From Synchiropus splendidus (taxonomy: Eukaryota; Chordata; Actinopteri; Syngnathiformes; Callionymidae), in the NCBI RefSeq assembly GCF_027744825.2, contig NC_071335.1:29750501-29814500 (forward strand): a DNA stretch of 64,000 bases, in the 5' to 3' direction. The translations under genes were made by a program, and so were the position numbers. The notes below the pieces were generated by a model, which was given only the letters and a program-made list of their open reading frames with translations, had not been told where the DNA came from and did no database searches. Below are positions 1 through 12,785 of this stretch, one piece after another; within the stretch, counting starts at the first letter, position 1, and the number at the start of each line of letters is the position of its first letter.

Positions 1-2290
1 CATCTATGTCTGAGCATTTTTTTAGCTGAGGAAATAGGTTCCCTCCTCGCAGTTGCAGTCGTCCCTGAATTTAGAATTTCACTTGTCTTGATGCGCAGCT
101 TTAAAATGCTCTTATCTGATTCGAGCGACCACTTGCATGTACACGTTCATTTCAAAATGAGCGTGAAGGCGAACGCTGATGAAAATACATGCCACAGGTT
201 TTATTAAAACCAAATGAACATCGTATTTTAAGTGCCGATCATCGATTTACTCATAAAGTCTGAAGTCGCGTTTGGGCAGATGCTCCGCTCGATATAATCA
301 GCAATGAGTTCCATGTATGCGGAAATGGCCAAAACTTTAATATTAAACCGGATCTTGTTTTGCAGACACATTCAAACTCCGCACAACTGACACGTCCGAT
401 TTGAATCTGATCCAAATGCACTTTCAAATTGTCTTCAAAATAAATAAATAAAAGTTTATATTTATTGGCTTTTTTTCTGCATCTTCAAAGTATTTTTTTG
501 TTATCCGGACATATAATAACATATAATAACCTCCCCCCGCAAATCAGATTTCGTTTTCCATAAATGACTCAGTCGAGTATTAGTGAGCAGAGCGCACAGT
601 AAAGTGAGATATAACCATTTAATGTATAGTACAATTTTAAATATGTATTTTAAAATGTACCCAGGATACGGATTAACAGTTCTTAATACATTAGCAAAGG
701 AAGCAGAGAACACAGCCTCATGAAGCATCATGCGGCTCATATCTAGCTCAACAGAAGAGAAGATACACGTGATCGGATTTACTTTTGAAACTAGTGTGGA
801 TGGTAAGGCGGCAGCGGAAATGAAAGAACTATCAGATTGTCTTGCACCGCCTAGCCCACTCCCCTATTGCTGCTTTAGCGCGTTTGTTGCCATGCAACCA
901 TGTGATTTATTTCCCAATTAAGACTTTGTGAACTTGCTTATTTATTTCAAGTAATAACACAGAGCACATAAATTACCTTCCACCATATTGCGTCCTCCTG
1001 TTTGGTTTAAAAAAAAAAAAAAAAAAAAACATCTTGCAGCAGCTTACAAAATGGGAAAGTAGTGCATCAGAAGTACTTTGTTGTTTAATTGCGCTACAAA
1101 TATTCTCTGAAAAAGAGCTAGCTTGGCATAATAAGCAATTAATTAGCCTGGAATTCATCCCGTAAAATGTGCGATAATTCTGTGAAAAAAAAAGAAAATG
1201 AAGATAAACTACGGCGGAGCGATGGGACAGTCGGCAGGAAGGTGAAAATACAATCAATTAGGAGGCGCTCATGATTTATATTGTGTATTGATACCAAGGA
1301 AGGTTCATTTACTTTCTTCTGCCTTGTACTGATATCATTTGTTTCCAGTGTTTTTGCAGTTATTATAACCTATGAATCTTGCTCTCTCCTGTGACATATA
1401 AACCCAGCAGCCTGGCCCTTCTTGGTAGCCAGTCTATAGCTGAGGTGTTAATAATTAACACTGACTATAAAATGTTCATGGAGATTTCTCTATCTGCTCC
1501 GGAGTGGATTCTTCTCCGCTCACGTTCTCGGCGCCATTCGTCTTGGTGTTTGGATAACAAATGTTTGCGTCTAAATGGCCCCAAAAAAGCCAGGCGCGCT
1601 TCTCTAATAACAGGCGTCTGCGTTGAAATAACAGAGAGGGAATAAGTCCACGGGATTTTCCTCCCATCGCTTCTCTACTCTCAACGCAGAGTTGAGAAAC
1701 CCACCTAGCACTCATGAATGCCAGTGTGGTATTATCCTGGCGTTCTGCCTCCATCCATCTTTAAGACTACTAAAACTTCATTCCGGCAACTCGGTCTCGC
1801 ACGTCATGGCGTCCACAATAACAAAATGAACTTACGTTAACCCGTAAAACTGCTCGTAAAATGATTTGCCTATGAGGAACGTCTTCCGTGACACTTTCCT
1901 TCAGCACCCGCTGCTCACCTCATTTCTCTTTGCCTCCTCTTATTCCCTCTCCAGCAATTAGGTGCCGATCATTATCAATAACTGGTCCACATGATGAACT
2001 GCCATTGTGGCCATGAGTCCTTGAAGCTGTGGCTGCTCAGCAAGACACAGAGCCTTGAAGCTTCTCACATATTGATTCAATTCATTGATCCACATGCTGC
2101 TCCCCCATCTTGGTTTTACCTTGCAAAAAGAAACGCCGAGCACCTTCCCCTGCTGTGCACCTCGAGAACTCGCCCTCTTGTTGGGTACCTCCATCAAGTA
2201 TAGAATCCAGAAGCTCCTCCACCGCTGATGTTTGTGATGATAGAGAAGAGTCATGCCCAAAAGATTGAGCCCTGGATGTTGTGTAGGAGG

Positions 2291-2472
2291 GTAGATGAGG
2301 TTTCATGAAACAGTGTCCTGATTTTCAGCGGCCAGCAGATGTCACTGTCTTCTGTAAAATGTTTGGTCTTGGAAAAACCAATAAAGCAAAAGCGCCATCT
2401 AGTAGCCTCAGAAAATCAGGACACTCATCAACCCTGCAATACTGTTTCATGATACCTCATCTACGCATCACT
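2291..2472. repeat. Palindromic hAT-type MITE, copy 1
   Basis: The left end reads GTAGATGAGGTTTCATGAAA and the right end is a near reverse complement of it, finishing in CATCACT. The internal halves also pair (CCTGATTTTC on the left against GAAAATCAGG on the right), so the whole element can fold back on itself. It carries the family hallmark AGATGTCACTGTC / GCGCCATCTAG. I saw no clear target duplication for this copy. Family assignment rests on copies at 8012-8264 and 59229-59461, which have near-perfect 8-bp duplications. Confidence 0.65.
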
Positions 2473-4789
2473 GGTCAAGGCCATTGGCTGCATTCGGGGT
2501 TTGATGCAATTCTGTTGTCCACCACTGGGTGCAAAATCTTAGCATGGTTAGACAGCACTGGATGCGTGAATTCCCACTAGTCGCCACTGAGTTTTACCTG
2601 GAAAAAAATTGCCTCTAAATTGAAAATGGAGACACTCCACTAAAATAACTGAAAATGTGGAGGATTTTGCTCACATTTTCACTCATGGCTCCAATGATAT
2701 TTTGCCAGTCCGGCTATAATACTTGCAGGATTTAACGCTACATAAAAAGCACACAGTTCTATTTCATGCGGTTCTCACTGAACAAACATCCATATCAATA
2801 ATAAGCAATGATGGCTTTGATTATATGCTCACAATGAAACAACATGACGAATGACGTGCAACAACAAAAAGCACTAGACCAACCACTTCCTCCCTCTGCG
2901 GTCTCGCCTCCCCACCACTTGGTGATTGGTCCTGCAGTCAATGACCCCCTGAACTACGGCCGGTCTGAAGTCAAGAAATGATCTTCATTTTTGTGAATCT
3001 GGCTGATCCACTTTTTGTTGCTCTCTTCCTCAGAGAACCTGCAGGACCTGGCACAGTGTGAATACCAGACGCCTTCTTGGGTCTGCTTTGCGAACCTACC
3101 ATAAACAGCGTGACACATATGGCTTCTATTGATTCAAGTCAGTGATACTGGTACGCGGACATTAAATAACAATGTACAGTATACTCATTTCCTTCTTATT
3201 AGTGATCTGTATCCCCTTTCCTTTTTCTATTTTCTGTACATAATAGCTTTGTTTGAGAGGGGGAAATATTTTCAAAGCTGTTGGAGTGAACAATAGAAGT
3301 CATCTTTTTATTGTTCATTAACTAAAGATGTTTTATTTCCAAATAAGTGGGAGCCAGAATCTCACCCTCCCGTACAAATCATTCAGCGTCTCTGGGTTTG
3401 GTTCTGACAGAACCCTCAAAACTAGGTAAAGTCATTATCGGTTTCCATTTTTCAATCTCACTCCGCTTTCATCTGCCTTCACTGCTTTATCTTCTCTTGT
3501 TCTATTTTTCATCACAACTTTATCCTCATTCATACCCTCAAACGCTCTTTAAAATTGCAGACGCAGGACCCTAGCCTCCGAGAGACGGGAATCAAAAAGA
3601 AATAAACAGAAGTGGTCAGGGTGATCAACAGAAAAGAATTGACACCTCATATCGCCCCTTAAGCCACATTTGGATTTTTTTTTAGAGAATGCTGGTGTCT
3701 GTTCTGAGAGGGATAAGACCGTTTTTGTGTGTGCCGAGGCTTTGGAGTCAGACGAAAGGCAGCCACCTGATCCTCAATCCCCTCACATTTCAGCAGGCTA
3801 ATGAGAGAGTCGGGCTTAAATCTTGGCCATGCGTCTGCTTGCAGGTGTTGCTTCATGTGAATTAATGAAAATGTTTCATGAACTGCAGATTTTGGGGAAG
3901 AAATATGATTAAAGTCTGGTGGACTACTTGCAATTTGAAGAGTGTGTGGAGCAGTCGTGGAGGACCATGGGTGATGATATGTTGGGGGTGGGGGTTTGGG
4001 GGCTTAAGAAGCGGGCTCTCGACGGCTAATCACCACGTACATTTCAAAGGCTACAGCACCAATTAAAAGTGGTCAGGCTCAATATGGGCGTTTGAGCTGC
4101 CACAGTCTGGGATCACACAAGCAACCTGAAAATGATTCAGTCCAGTCGTCTGCTCCAAGAAGCCCAAGTTTCAAACAGCTGCGCTGTGATCTGAGGAGAG
4201 TGTTGAGCGAACGCAGGATCAGAGACTGTAACTGGGACAGGTCAGAGGGGATTTACTGGGTCACAGATAAAGGACAACCATTTGTGAGCCTCCAATTATC
4301 TTGTCTGTCGATGTGAGGGATCAGTAGGTCCTTGATCTTTGAGTCTTAACATTGAATCAAACGTAAGCACTGCCTTTATTTAGAGTGATGTTATGGGCTG
4401 GTATTAGTTGTTCTGTCCCAAGTCCAATTATGGTATTGAAAGCATTGAAGTTCAAGCCAAATGCCGAGGGCAAGGGCTTCGGTTTAAGTGTTAATAAATA
4501 GGGTTTTTTGAAACAGTTCATAGTCATTAATCACATTTTTATTATATAAAATTACATAGACTTAACTGGGGCAGTTCCCCACTCATGAGCCAACTTTGTC
4601 CTTCCATCCAGAAATGCGTGAATGACATGTATGCGTGTCGAAATGTGTATTTGACTTTACATTTCAATGTATTAACCCTGAAGCAGCAGAGAATGATTCA
4701 CAGCAGTTCAATTTCTACCTGTTGCATCAGTGTTGCTGTAATGATCCAAGATGTGGAGTGGAACCCAAGTGCAGCGATGAGTAACTTAC

Positions 4790-5225
4790 AGGAGGCAAGG
4801 TACAATATTTAATTCGCAACAATAAAACCAGAACAGAAAGAGTCACCGAACCGGGAGAATCAAACAAACTTAAATCTATAACAGAGAGACAAAAACGCAA
4901 TGAACAGAAATAGTAAATCACAGAACAAACCAGGAAAAATGTGGAAACAGAGGAAGGAACAAAACACGAACTAAGGCACCCGGTTTGCAGAAAGAGTCAT
5001 CAAAATAAGCAAACAAGCGCGCAGAGAGTGAATGAACAAGGAGAGACAATTTACCACAGGAACAAGAGGAGACGATCTGGCACATGTTGCTGGAGTCCAG
5101 GTGTTTTTATACTCAGGTGATCAGTGGATGATTGGCTCCAGACGTGTGCCACAAAACAGGAAGGAAGGAGGGAGACACAAAACGGGAATCAAGAGACAAA
5201 ATAAAAGCAGTGACAGTTGCCTCAC
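4790..5225. repeat. A-rich interspersed repeat, probable decayed transposon
   Basis: This stretch is purine/A-rich on the plus strand, with strings such as AACAAAACACGAACTAAG, then a less biased end containing GATCAGTGGATGATTGGCTCC and AAAATAAAAGCAGTGACAG. That composition and ending resemble a dispersed fish repeat I have seen in many teleost introns. I cannot name the family and the boundaries are approximate. Confidence 0.35.
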
Positions 5226-5296
5226 ACCACCGTAGCATGGTCCATCTCTGTTGCAGCCATTGCATTGGATACACAGCAGTCAAGAGTTTGCAGGGT

Positions 5297-5610
5297 TAAT
5301 GAAACAGTGTCCTACTGTCCTCCTTGACACTTGACACTAGAAATGATGTGAGGTTTCATTGAATTAGTTGTTCAAGTCCAACCGTTTCACAGCAGACAGT
5401 GCCATCTGGAGGACTCTCAAAACCAGGAGACTGTTTCATGAAACCTCATCAACCCAATACTGTGTCATGAAACCTCATTGACACATCACTAGTGTCCTGA
5501 CTTTCAGACCAGATGTCACTGTCTGCTGTAAAATGTTTAGACTACTAACTCAATGAAACCTCACATAACTTCCTAAGCAAGAGCGGCATCAAGTTTAGGC
5601 AATGTTTTCT
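5297..5610. repeat. Palindromic hAT-type MITE, copy 2 (two overlapping partial copies)
   Basis: TGAAACAGTGTCCT, GTTTCATGAAACCTCAT, CAGCAGACAGTGCCATCTGG and TCATGAAACCTCATTGACACATCACTA occur in family order. They are followed by a second start (GTGTCCTGACTTTCAGACCAGATGTCACTGTC). The structure suggests one complete element and an adjoining partial one in the opposite order. Boundaries are approximate. Confidence 0.55.
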
Positions 5611-6419
5611 TGAAACTGTATTCTTCCATTGTTTGAGCATTTAAGTTCCAAGGTCGTGCTACTAATATTACTATTTATACAGATGACAATAAAAATCCCA
5701 CTCAGGTTGCAGGCACTTCGAAGGGACGCTCTGGTCGTCATTGACTTTGCTGCGTGCAAAACGAAACAGGTTTAAATTAGATTCAAACGGCAGGATTGTG
5801 ATTCACTAAAAATAAGAATTAAAACAAGCAAAAAAAAAAAAAAGTACTTCAAAGCCCAAAACTGAGAAAATAAAGTCAAAAAATAAAGACAACACTTCAT
5901 GGAGCTTCATTTTCCTCATTTAAATGAGCCCATTTAAATGAGCCAACTGCACCTGTTTTCAATCAGCAATGCTCATCCTCTTTGTCTCTATAATATTGTT
6001 CACATGTAAAACAATCTTTTCAAATCATTGCGTTGTTTCCATTTAGCCATTTCTAATCTCACACATCGGCTGCCGCCTCAGCCTTGGGAATAGCAAAAAC
6101 GCATTACAGATCAATTTATTTAATTGATAAAGAAAGTTCACCGGCACGATCAATTATGATATGGGAACAGAAAAATAAATTGTGCACATTTTTTTGAAGA
6201 ATGGCAATAAACAAGCGACTCTGGAAGGATGGCTGAAGAATCCATTATTATCCAGGGTCAGAATGAGTCGACGCATCGGTGCGAAACCAATATTTCCCTC
6301 CAGTGGTGTGTGTGTGTGCGCACTGTGATATTGCACGTGTCTTTTTTTTCTTTATTCAAATGAAATACTGTATGTCACCGTTGTGGGAGTTGGAGGTGAA
6401 GTCAAGCATGGTAGGTGTT

Positions 6420-6425
6420 TTTATT
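6420..6425 (-). promoter_or_regulatory. Candidate poly(A) signal of C4orf33 homologue
   Basis: TTTATT on the plus strand reads AATAAA on the minus strand, about 265 bp beyond the C4orf33 stop codon. A second AATAAA-type hexamer lies further downstream near 6350. Which one is used cannot be told from sequence alone. Confidence 0.35.
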
Positions 6426-6687
6426 ACATGATTAACAGTATTAAGATTCCCCTTCTGTGAGTGCGAGTCAATGACACCTTGGCGCTGTGATGAGCCTATA
6501 ACCTGTTCTATTTCCTACACCTCCACAAATCAAACAATACAGAATACTCATCTTTCCATCTCCATCTTTGTCCATTTGTAGACCTGGTCTCCAGCTTGTG
6601 TGTGTAAACATGAGCATGTGTGTCTCTGCAGACATCTGGATACAAATCTGTTTTTACGGAGGGCTTCACTAAGTATTTGAGAAAAGC

Positions 6688-9600
6688 TCACAGCTTTCCT
6701 TTCCAAAGATCAGACTCTGGCTGCACCCAGTCTTCTCCCATGATACTTTGCAAGCGGAATTTTTGGAAATACTCCAGGCGGTGGCTAAAAGACAGAGAGA
6801 AAAACAGAAAAGTGCGATAAGCACAATAATATTCTCAACACACAATAGCAAGTAGACAGCATCATACTTGGAGATGTGCACGTTGACAGTACTTTCTGTC
6901 ACTTTGAAAGTTTTAACTTAGTTTAATTTAGTTTAAAGAGCTGGAATACTATATTCAAGAGTGAATTGAAGAAACTTGTTTATCACAGATGTTTAGTTGA
7001 ATGGTGCTGTAATAACCAGACCTCCACCTCCGGTGTTTTTGTGCTCTCAATTGTGCAAAATAACTCCACAAATGTAGATGAATATATGACGTTCAGAGTG
7101 ACTCAAGCTCATGAGTCAAGGATCACTGTTGCAAATTATTGGTTGCACTGGTTAATTTAATTTATTATCATACTTAAATTGTAGTCCTTTAAAATAAATA
7201 AATCAATAACAGAAACCCTTCGCGGCTTGGCCATTCTTTAGTATTTCCAGTATTAAAAACGTGTTTTGTGTGACACACATATTGAACCAAAAAGTGAATT
7301 AGTCTCTCTCTGCCTTTCCATTTGAATTCACTGGGTAATTCTTTCAGATAACTGAAAGCATCGGGAAATTAATCATTCAGCGCATGGCTAATTGTACGTC
7401 TTCTTCATCGTCTTCAATAAAATGTGGACTTGAAAGGTTGTCAGGAAAATTCATTTCAATGGCCAACTTTTAAGCGCGTTCGTCTTTTCTTCTTGCAAAA
7501 CAACTTCTTGAAGTGTGGAAAAGAAGAAAGTATTCAGGAAAGTACATTTTATCACAATCTTTGTTTAAATTCTAAAAATGATTTCACTTTGAGTCCTTGA
7601 ATTTTATCTCAAAATTAATTTGTGCGTCAATCAGGTTGCATAGACACGTTTGTATCTCTGTCTTTGTGGAGGACCACTCACGACACAATGACTTCCCCAG
7701 GCTCTCGCCCTCAATCTAACCACCACCACAACAAATGGCTAAACTAAACCAGGACTCTGAACCAAACTTAAACTCAGTTATAAAGCGCCAGTTATTCTGA
7801 AGCTTTCATCCCCAAACTGAGGCTTAAATTTGCAAGCAAAAAGTCCCAAAAAAGCTATACAAGGAACACACACATGCACTCACCCACCCACTCTCATATG
7901 TTTGAAGCTCTATCCTTGTGGGGACCTTTCAATGCCATAATGCTTTTGTGAGTGTTTCACCCATAACCTAACCTTCCCAAACAAATGGACAACCTCAGCC
8001 TGGACCTAAACTAGTGAATGGTAGGTGAGGTATAGTAACATGAAACAGTACTGTGGGTTGATGAAACAGTGTCATAATTTTCAGAAGCCACTAGATGCAA
8101 TCTTGGTTTAGAAATGATGTGAGGTTTTACTGCGTAAGTAGTTCAATGTTCAACATTTCACAGCAGACAGTGCCATCTGGTGGCCTCTGAAAATCAGGAA
8201 ATGGATTCAGGAAACTGCAACAACCCTTCAACACTGTGTCATGAAACCTCATCCACCATCAGCGACTTAAACCAAACTTAAACCCAATTGTAATGACCCA
8301 TTTCTTTTAAAGTTTTCATCCTCAAAATGAGGCTTAACTTTGTGGGGACTGGCAAAAATGTCCCCACAAAAGAAGAAGAACATCATTCTGAAGCTTCAAA
8401 TATACGTGTTCCGCAAAAAAATTTTTAGTAAGTCTTTATTAACATTTTATACTGACAGTTAAAGTAAACTTCACCACACTATTTTTAAATTTTTAAATTC
8501 AAAGTACAAAACATTTAGTCACAATATTCATAATCTTTCATTAGAATCTCAATATGGGTGACTCGAATTTTCATTTTAGGCACTTACAAGTTTGGTTTTT
8601 GACCATCCACTATGTCCTCCTTGGGAATGGGGTAGAGAGCCTCATAGGTTCTCTTCTCACCAGAGCCGTGAATTGCATACGAGTTCATCTTATTGACGTT
8701 GGGAGGGAAGTACGACCAGGGAAGCTGAGCCTCGCCGACCCACTTGTCTCCGGTGATATTTGCGTTGAAGACCAAAGGAAGCTGTTGCTGCAGAGAAAAA
8801 ATGAAGGAAGAAACAGCTGAGAAAAAAAAAAAAAAAAAACTCCTTGAAGCTCTACACAAGAGTGACATTTATAGCATACCATGAAAGCATGGCCGACTCC
8901 TGAGAGCAGTAACACCAGGTGCTGTCCGTGCCTGTGACAAAATCTCAGATTCATTCCAGACCTTTTTTTCTAAAATGAGACCAAAATAAATAGATAATAG
9001 GCAGCAAAATTATTTGAGTGATGCGTGGGTCTGGGTGGAGAAATCAAATGAAAATATCTCAAAACATTTATGTCACATCGATTACAGCACTGTGTGAAAG
9101 AGGAACAATAGAAAGCATAATAAAAAAAAACAGTGCTGTACAAAACAAGAAAAAAAATTAGAAAAACAACCACCAGTAATTGAAGATGCTTCTAAAATAG
9201 CAGTCAACTGAAGCTTTTGTTTGCAATTCCCTTTAACATCCCTGCTAGTCTGGACTCGTTCTGTGTATTTCGAGTGATGAGTCATTCCTTGATGCACTAG
9301 TGAGTCAAAAACTTGGACCAAACTGTCAGTTCAGGGTCTGATACTGCTGCTCACCAGATTCTGGCAGCTGCGATTTAGAATCTCACATTTGAAAGTCTTT
9401 CTTCCCATCTTGATACGACAAAGTTCTCTGCCCGCCTCTGCACATCATCCTTAACCCTCCCGTGGGGTTCAAATTGGATCTATCTTTCTAAAAAAAGGAG
9501 CGCTTTTTTAAAGAGATGACAGCCAATTAAAACTTCTTCTCACTTCCAAGGACAACTCTCGTCTTGCCGGGGTGATGCTTTTAGAGATTAGATGGCAAAC

Positions 9601-12600
9601 AACTTTTTAATACTGGTGCTGGATATCGGCACGACAATAACACACTGACTAATGTAGTCGGACTCAACCTTTAAAGTTCTCTGAAACAATGGACCTTTTG
9701 CCCACACTGGCATGGTGTGTGCAAATAAGCGGTTCATATTTTGTGTTTATAAAGTAAGTATTGGATAGTCTTGTGTTACCTGGTATTAACACAGCAACTC
9801 GATTAGTCTTCAGTGCCAGCAATAATGACAGCTCACTTGAGACAAAGAGCTGGTCTGGACCAGTCTCAGAACACAGGTAACAAATGATGTCTACAAGCAG
9901 TCGTGAACCCTGGACCTCCACGTTCTTCCTCGTCCCCATTCATCTGTATAGCAGTGTGGTCCACAATTGTTTTGGCAACCTTTGCTCTCCTCAAAAGCAA
10001 ACACAGACCAAGTATTGATCACTTGCGTTTAACAACATTGAAGCCCCACAAAGGAAATGAAAAATAAATAAATAAAAACACTGGGGCAGTGCATAGCTCT
10101 TTCCTGCCATTCTTACTGCCCAACATGGATTTCAGATACATATTTTGTGTTCCTGATATTCAGAGGGCAATGAGCCTAATCGGGCCAAAGGGGGCAGTAG
10201 CATCACAGAGCTTCCAAAAGAGACACACAGAAGACGCGAAGAAGACGCTGTGCTCAGGATATGAATGAAAATATGTCAGTAGATACACATTTTGTCGCAT
10301 GAAAGTTAATTCATGACAGTGGTTTGGTTTTATGCTGTCCTTCATTTAAGGTCTTGTCAGTTACAACCTGAGCAGGCCACGTGGCAGGAAGTGCCTCACT
10401 GAATTCAATGGTCAGAGAGGGTGTCTTTAGAACTTTCATAAATCCAACAAGGTCAAAATTCACCTAATTTAAATGACTCCTCAGATTCGCGACCAGGTTC
10501 CATTGATATATGTTGATCTGGAGCTGTTCTGTTTACAAACAAACAAACACAGCTCTATTAAAAAACCTCTGCCACACTGTGATTGGCAGAGATTATTGTT
10601 AAACAATTCCGATGGTTGAATTCCTTCAGCTGAGAATGAAGGATCAAGGTCCGACAGTTTTACCAGAACAAAATGTTGTTAATAAGCAGTTCAACTCAAC
10701 AACATCAGAGAAAGTGGCATCTGCTGACCCAGCCGTGAAAGTCAGGCCTTGAATACCACAGCTTTCCCAGACAACAATTTAAAAGTCCCTTTATTAGATT
10801 TAAGTCATGCTATATTGCCATGATCTTTAAGTCCATGTCCTTCAGCCCACGCATGAACGGAGCCATACAGATTCAAATTAAAACGACGGGTCAGGGCACA
10901 ATTCAGTTTTTAAACAAATGCATGTAATAGCACAATACTCACGGACAAACCTCCACCTCAAGGTAATTTTCCTTTGTGCTATCCAGAAAGAACGACTCCA
11001 CAACTGACAAACAAAAAGCAGACGCATGAAATTTTGAAGACAAAAAAGAACAGGCAATAATAAAAAGAAAGAAATGTAATGATTAAAATGAACAGTCGCA
11101 TCAGACAAACAAACAACACCCACTCACCTAACAGCACACTGGTTATCAATCCAGATCATAATGGGGTTGGTTTTTAATCGACTGCGCTTGTTAATGAAGC
11201 CAAATATGTGATGATCATTAACTGAATACCGATCTTACTTAAGGTCAATTAGATGGAATTGTTATTACTCAACCTCATTACTGCTTTAATTGCAGTGTCA
11301 CTGAAATAATGATGAGTGCAATTACTGTTATGGTCTTCTAAACATTCCCTTGTCTGCCCGTTCTCTCCGGATATTCACAGCTTCATCCCTGTTTGACCTG
11401 CACTTGCATCACGTACCATCAATCTTCCCATTGTTATTGAGCACATGAGATTACAGGAAGTACATGGGAGTCAAAAACATCAACGTGTGTACGACATAAT
11501 GATCTGTGCGGAATGATGCAACTCATTACTGACTATAAATAAAACCACTGCAGAGCTTTAATTTTCCCGTTTTATGCAATGAACTTTGGATTCTTTACAC
11601 CAGACAGCTTTCTAGATCAAGACCTTAAGCCCATTTGGTCAGTCCTGACAAGTGCGTTACACAGATTAAGAACCTGAGATTCTTTGTTTTCAATATTTAA
11701 AAGCGTGTTTTTTTTCTCGAGGATCCTCCAATATTCAACATTTTTTTTGTGTCCCATTAGCTGTCTTCAGTTTTGCGGAACATAGATTGAGGTCATGTCG
11801 TTCGCTAATGGTGGGCTTAAGAAGCTCCATGAAACAGTGTCCTTATATTGACAGTCCACCAGATGGCGCTCTCTGGTTTAAACTATTTGGCTTTAAAATG
11901 GAACCTCACATTATTTTAAACCGACAGCGCGAAATACTGAGCTCTGAAGTCGAAGACACTCCGTCAGTAAGCCTCATCAATCCATCACCAGCGAGTATAT
12001 CTTTTTGTAATTGCTGGGCTTACAGTTTATTTCAGTTCATTGTTAGCGACTTCAGTCAATAAAACAGCAGACAGCACGCTCAACCTAATAGTTTTATATT
12101 AACAGCATCCAACTCCAGCGATTTGTTAACGCTGAACTCATCGGATAAAACTGTGGTCCTGAAAGGAGACGGCTTAATATTTCATCATCCTCAGTCCACC
12201 TCTGCACGAACAACCTCTTTCTATCCTCTAGTACAAAATAAATACCCAGCAAATATATATTGAGTGTGAATGCATACACATACAAGCTTATCATTTCCAT
12301 GAATTAGCATCTAATTTGAAGGAGGAAATGATTTTCCATTTCAATATTGTGTTGTGAAATTGTATTTTCTTTAATACTTTAATAATACTTTTACTAGTCA
12401 CCAAAAACTATATATATACATATATTTATATTATCCGAAGCCTACCTTCATAGTCCCAGAGTCCAGGAAAAGGCTGACCAGGTTGCCCTGGAGGAGCCTC
12501 TGGATCATTAAAGAATGGTGCAAACACTTGCATCTTTAGCCCCCCTTCCCCGGGAGAGAAGGCAAGCCGAATAGGCTTATGAGTTACAGGATCACTGTCC

Positions 12601-12626
12601 CACGTGTGTCGAATCAAAAACTCCAT
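6688..12626 (-). CDS. C4orf33: UPF0462 protein C4orf33 homologue (complete, five coding exons)
   Basis: Coding exons in transcript order are 12626-12446, 11003-10943, 8931-8880, 8787-8588 and 6784-6688. All are bounded by GT/AG and in frame: 591 nt, 196 residues, against about 199 in mammals. The start [11 protein letters not shown], the exon 1-2 join giving [12 protein letters not shown], the motif [38 protein letters not shown], and the C-terminal HRLEYF...GEDW..PESDLW are family hallmarks. No signal peptide or membrane segment is visible. Biochemical function of this family is not established and I do not guess it. An acceptor-like CAG 13 bp before the ATG suggests an upstream non-coding exon in the divergent promoter shared with sclt1, its neighbour in mammals too. 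Nothing is broken. The very large third and fourth introns hold repeats. Confidence 0.92.
7660..8380. repeat. Decayed GTCCCCACAA-type repeat, two related copies, one split by a MITE
   Basis: The segment 7660-7860 (ACCAAACTTAAACTCAGTTAT..CTTTCATCCCCAAACTGAGGCTTAA) is repeated in diverged form at 8265-8370 (ACCAAACTTAAACCCAATTG..TTTTCATCCTCAAAATGAGGCTTAA). Both carry the fish-wide motif GTGGGGAC / GTCCCCACAA. The second copy is interrupted at 8012-8264 by the palindromic MITE. I do not know the family name. Confidence 0.5.
8012..8264. mobile_element. Palindromic hAT-type MITE, copy 3, with 8-bp target duplication
   Basis: The left end begins TAGTGAATGGTAGGTGAGG and the right end finishes ATCCACCATCAGCG. 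Internal marks are TGAAACAGTGT, CAGCAGACAGTGCCATCTGGTGG and TCATGAAACCTCAT. Flanks are ACCTAAAC on the left and ACTTAAAC on the right, an 8-bp duplication with one mismatch, as expected for the hAT superfamily. It lies in intron 4 of the C4orf33 homologue, inside another repeat. Confidence 0.65.
11808..12000. repeat. Palindromic hAT-type MITE, copy 4 (diverged)
   Basis: CATGAAACAGTGTCCT, CCACCAGATGGCGCTCTCTGGTTTA, AAATGGAACCTCACATTATTT and the end CCTCATCAATCCATCACCAG follow the order of the family. It lies in intron 1 of the minus-strand C4orf33 homologue. Boundaries are approximate. Confidence 0.5.
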
Positions 12627-12716
12627 CTCCTTTCCCGGCCTGAAATGAAAATGCGCTTAAGAGTTTGATATGAAAGTAAGACGTCCACTGTGGCCACAGC
12701 AACAATGTACTTTGCT

Positions 12717-12785
12717 TTGGACAAAATAATTGAAATAATGGAAACACAAAATAATGGTGTTTCCATTATTTTGTCCAACCCCTGT
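12717..12785. mobile_element. Short Tc1/mariner-type foldback remnant
   Basis: TTGGACAAAAT and ATTTTGTCCAA form the outer arms, and AATAATGGAAACAC pairs with GTGTTTCCATTATT inside, with AAAATAATG as the loop. The arm sequence GGACAAAATAATGGAAACAC is typical of a mariner-type terminal inverted repeat seen in fish genomes. Only the ends are left, so this is a MITE or internally deleted copy just upstream of the C4orf33 start codon. Confidence 0.55.

Larger units (their letters stand above)
1..6687. other. Intergenic region, no supported gene
   Basis: I find no reading frame here with splice-compatible coding character. The open frames are short and look random. The stretch holds A/T homopolymer runs (for example near 1010-1030 and 5830), two clusters of a palindromic MITE family (2291-2472 and 5297-5610) and an A-rich interspersed repeat at about 4790-5225. 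The right part contains the probable 3' UTR of the minus-strand C4orf33 homologue, with AATAAA-type signals read on the minus strand. Confidence 0.6.

Noticed and set aside
6140..6360. Possible extra coding exon of C4orf33 on the minus strand
   Set aside because: The gene already ends with a stop in the exon at 6784-6688 at the usual family length.
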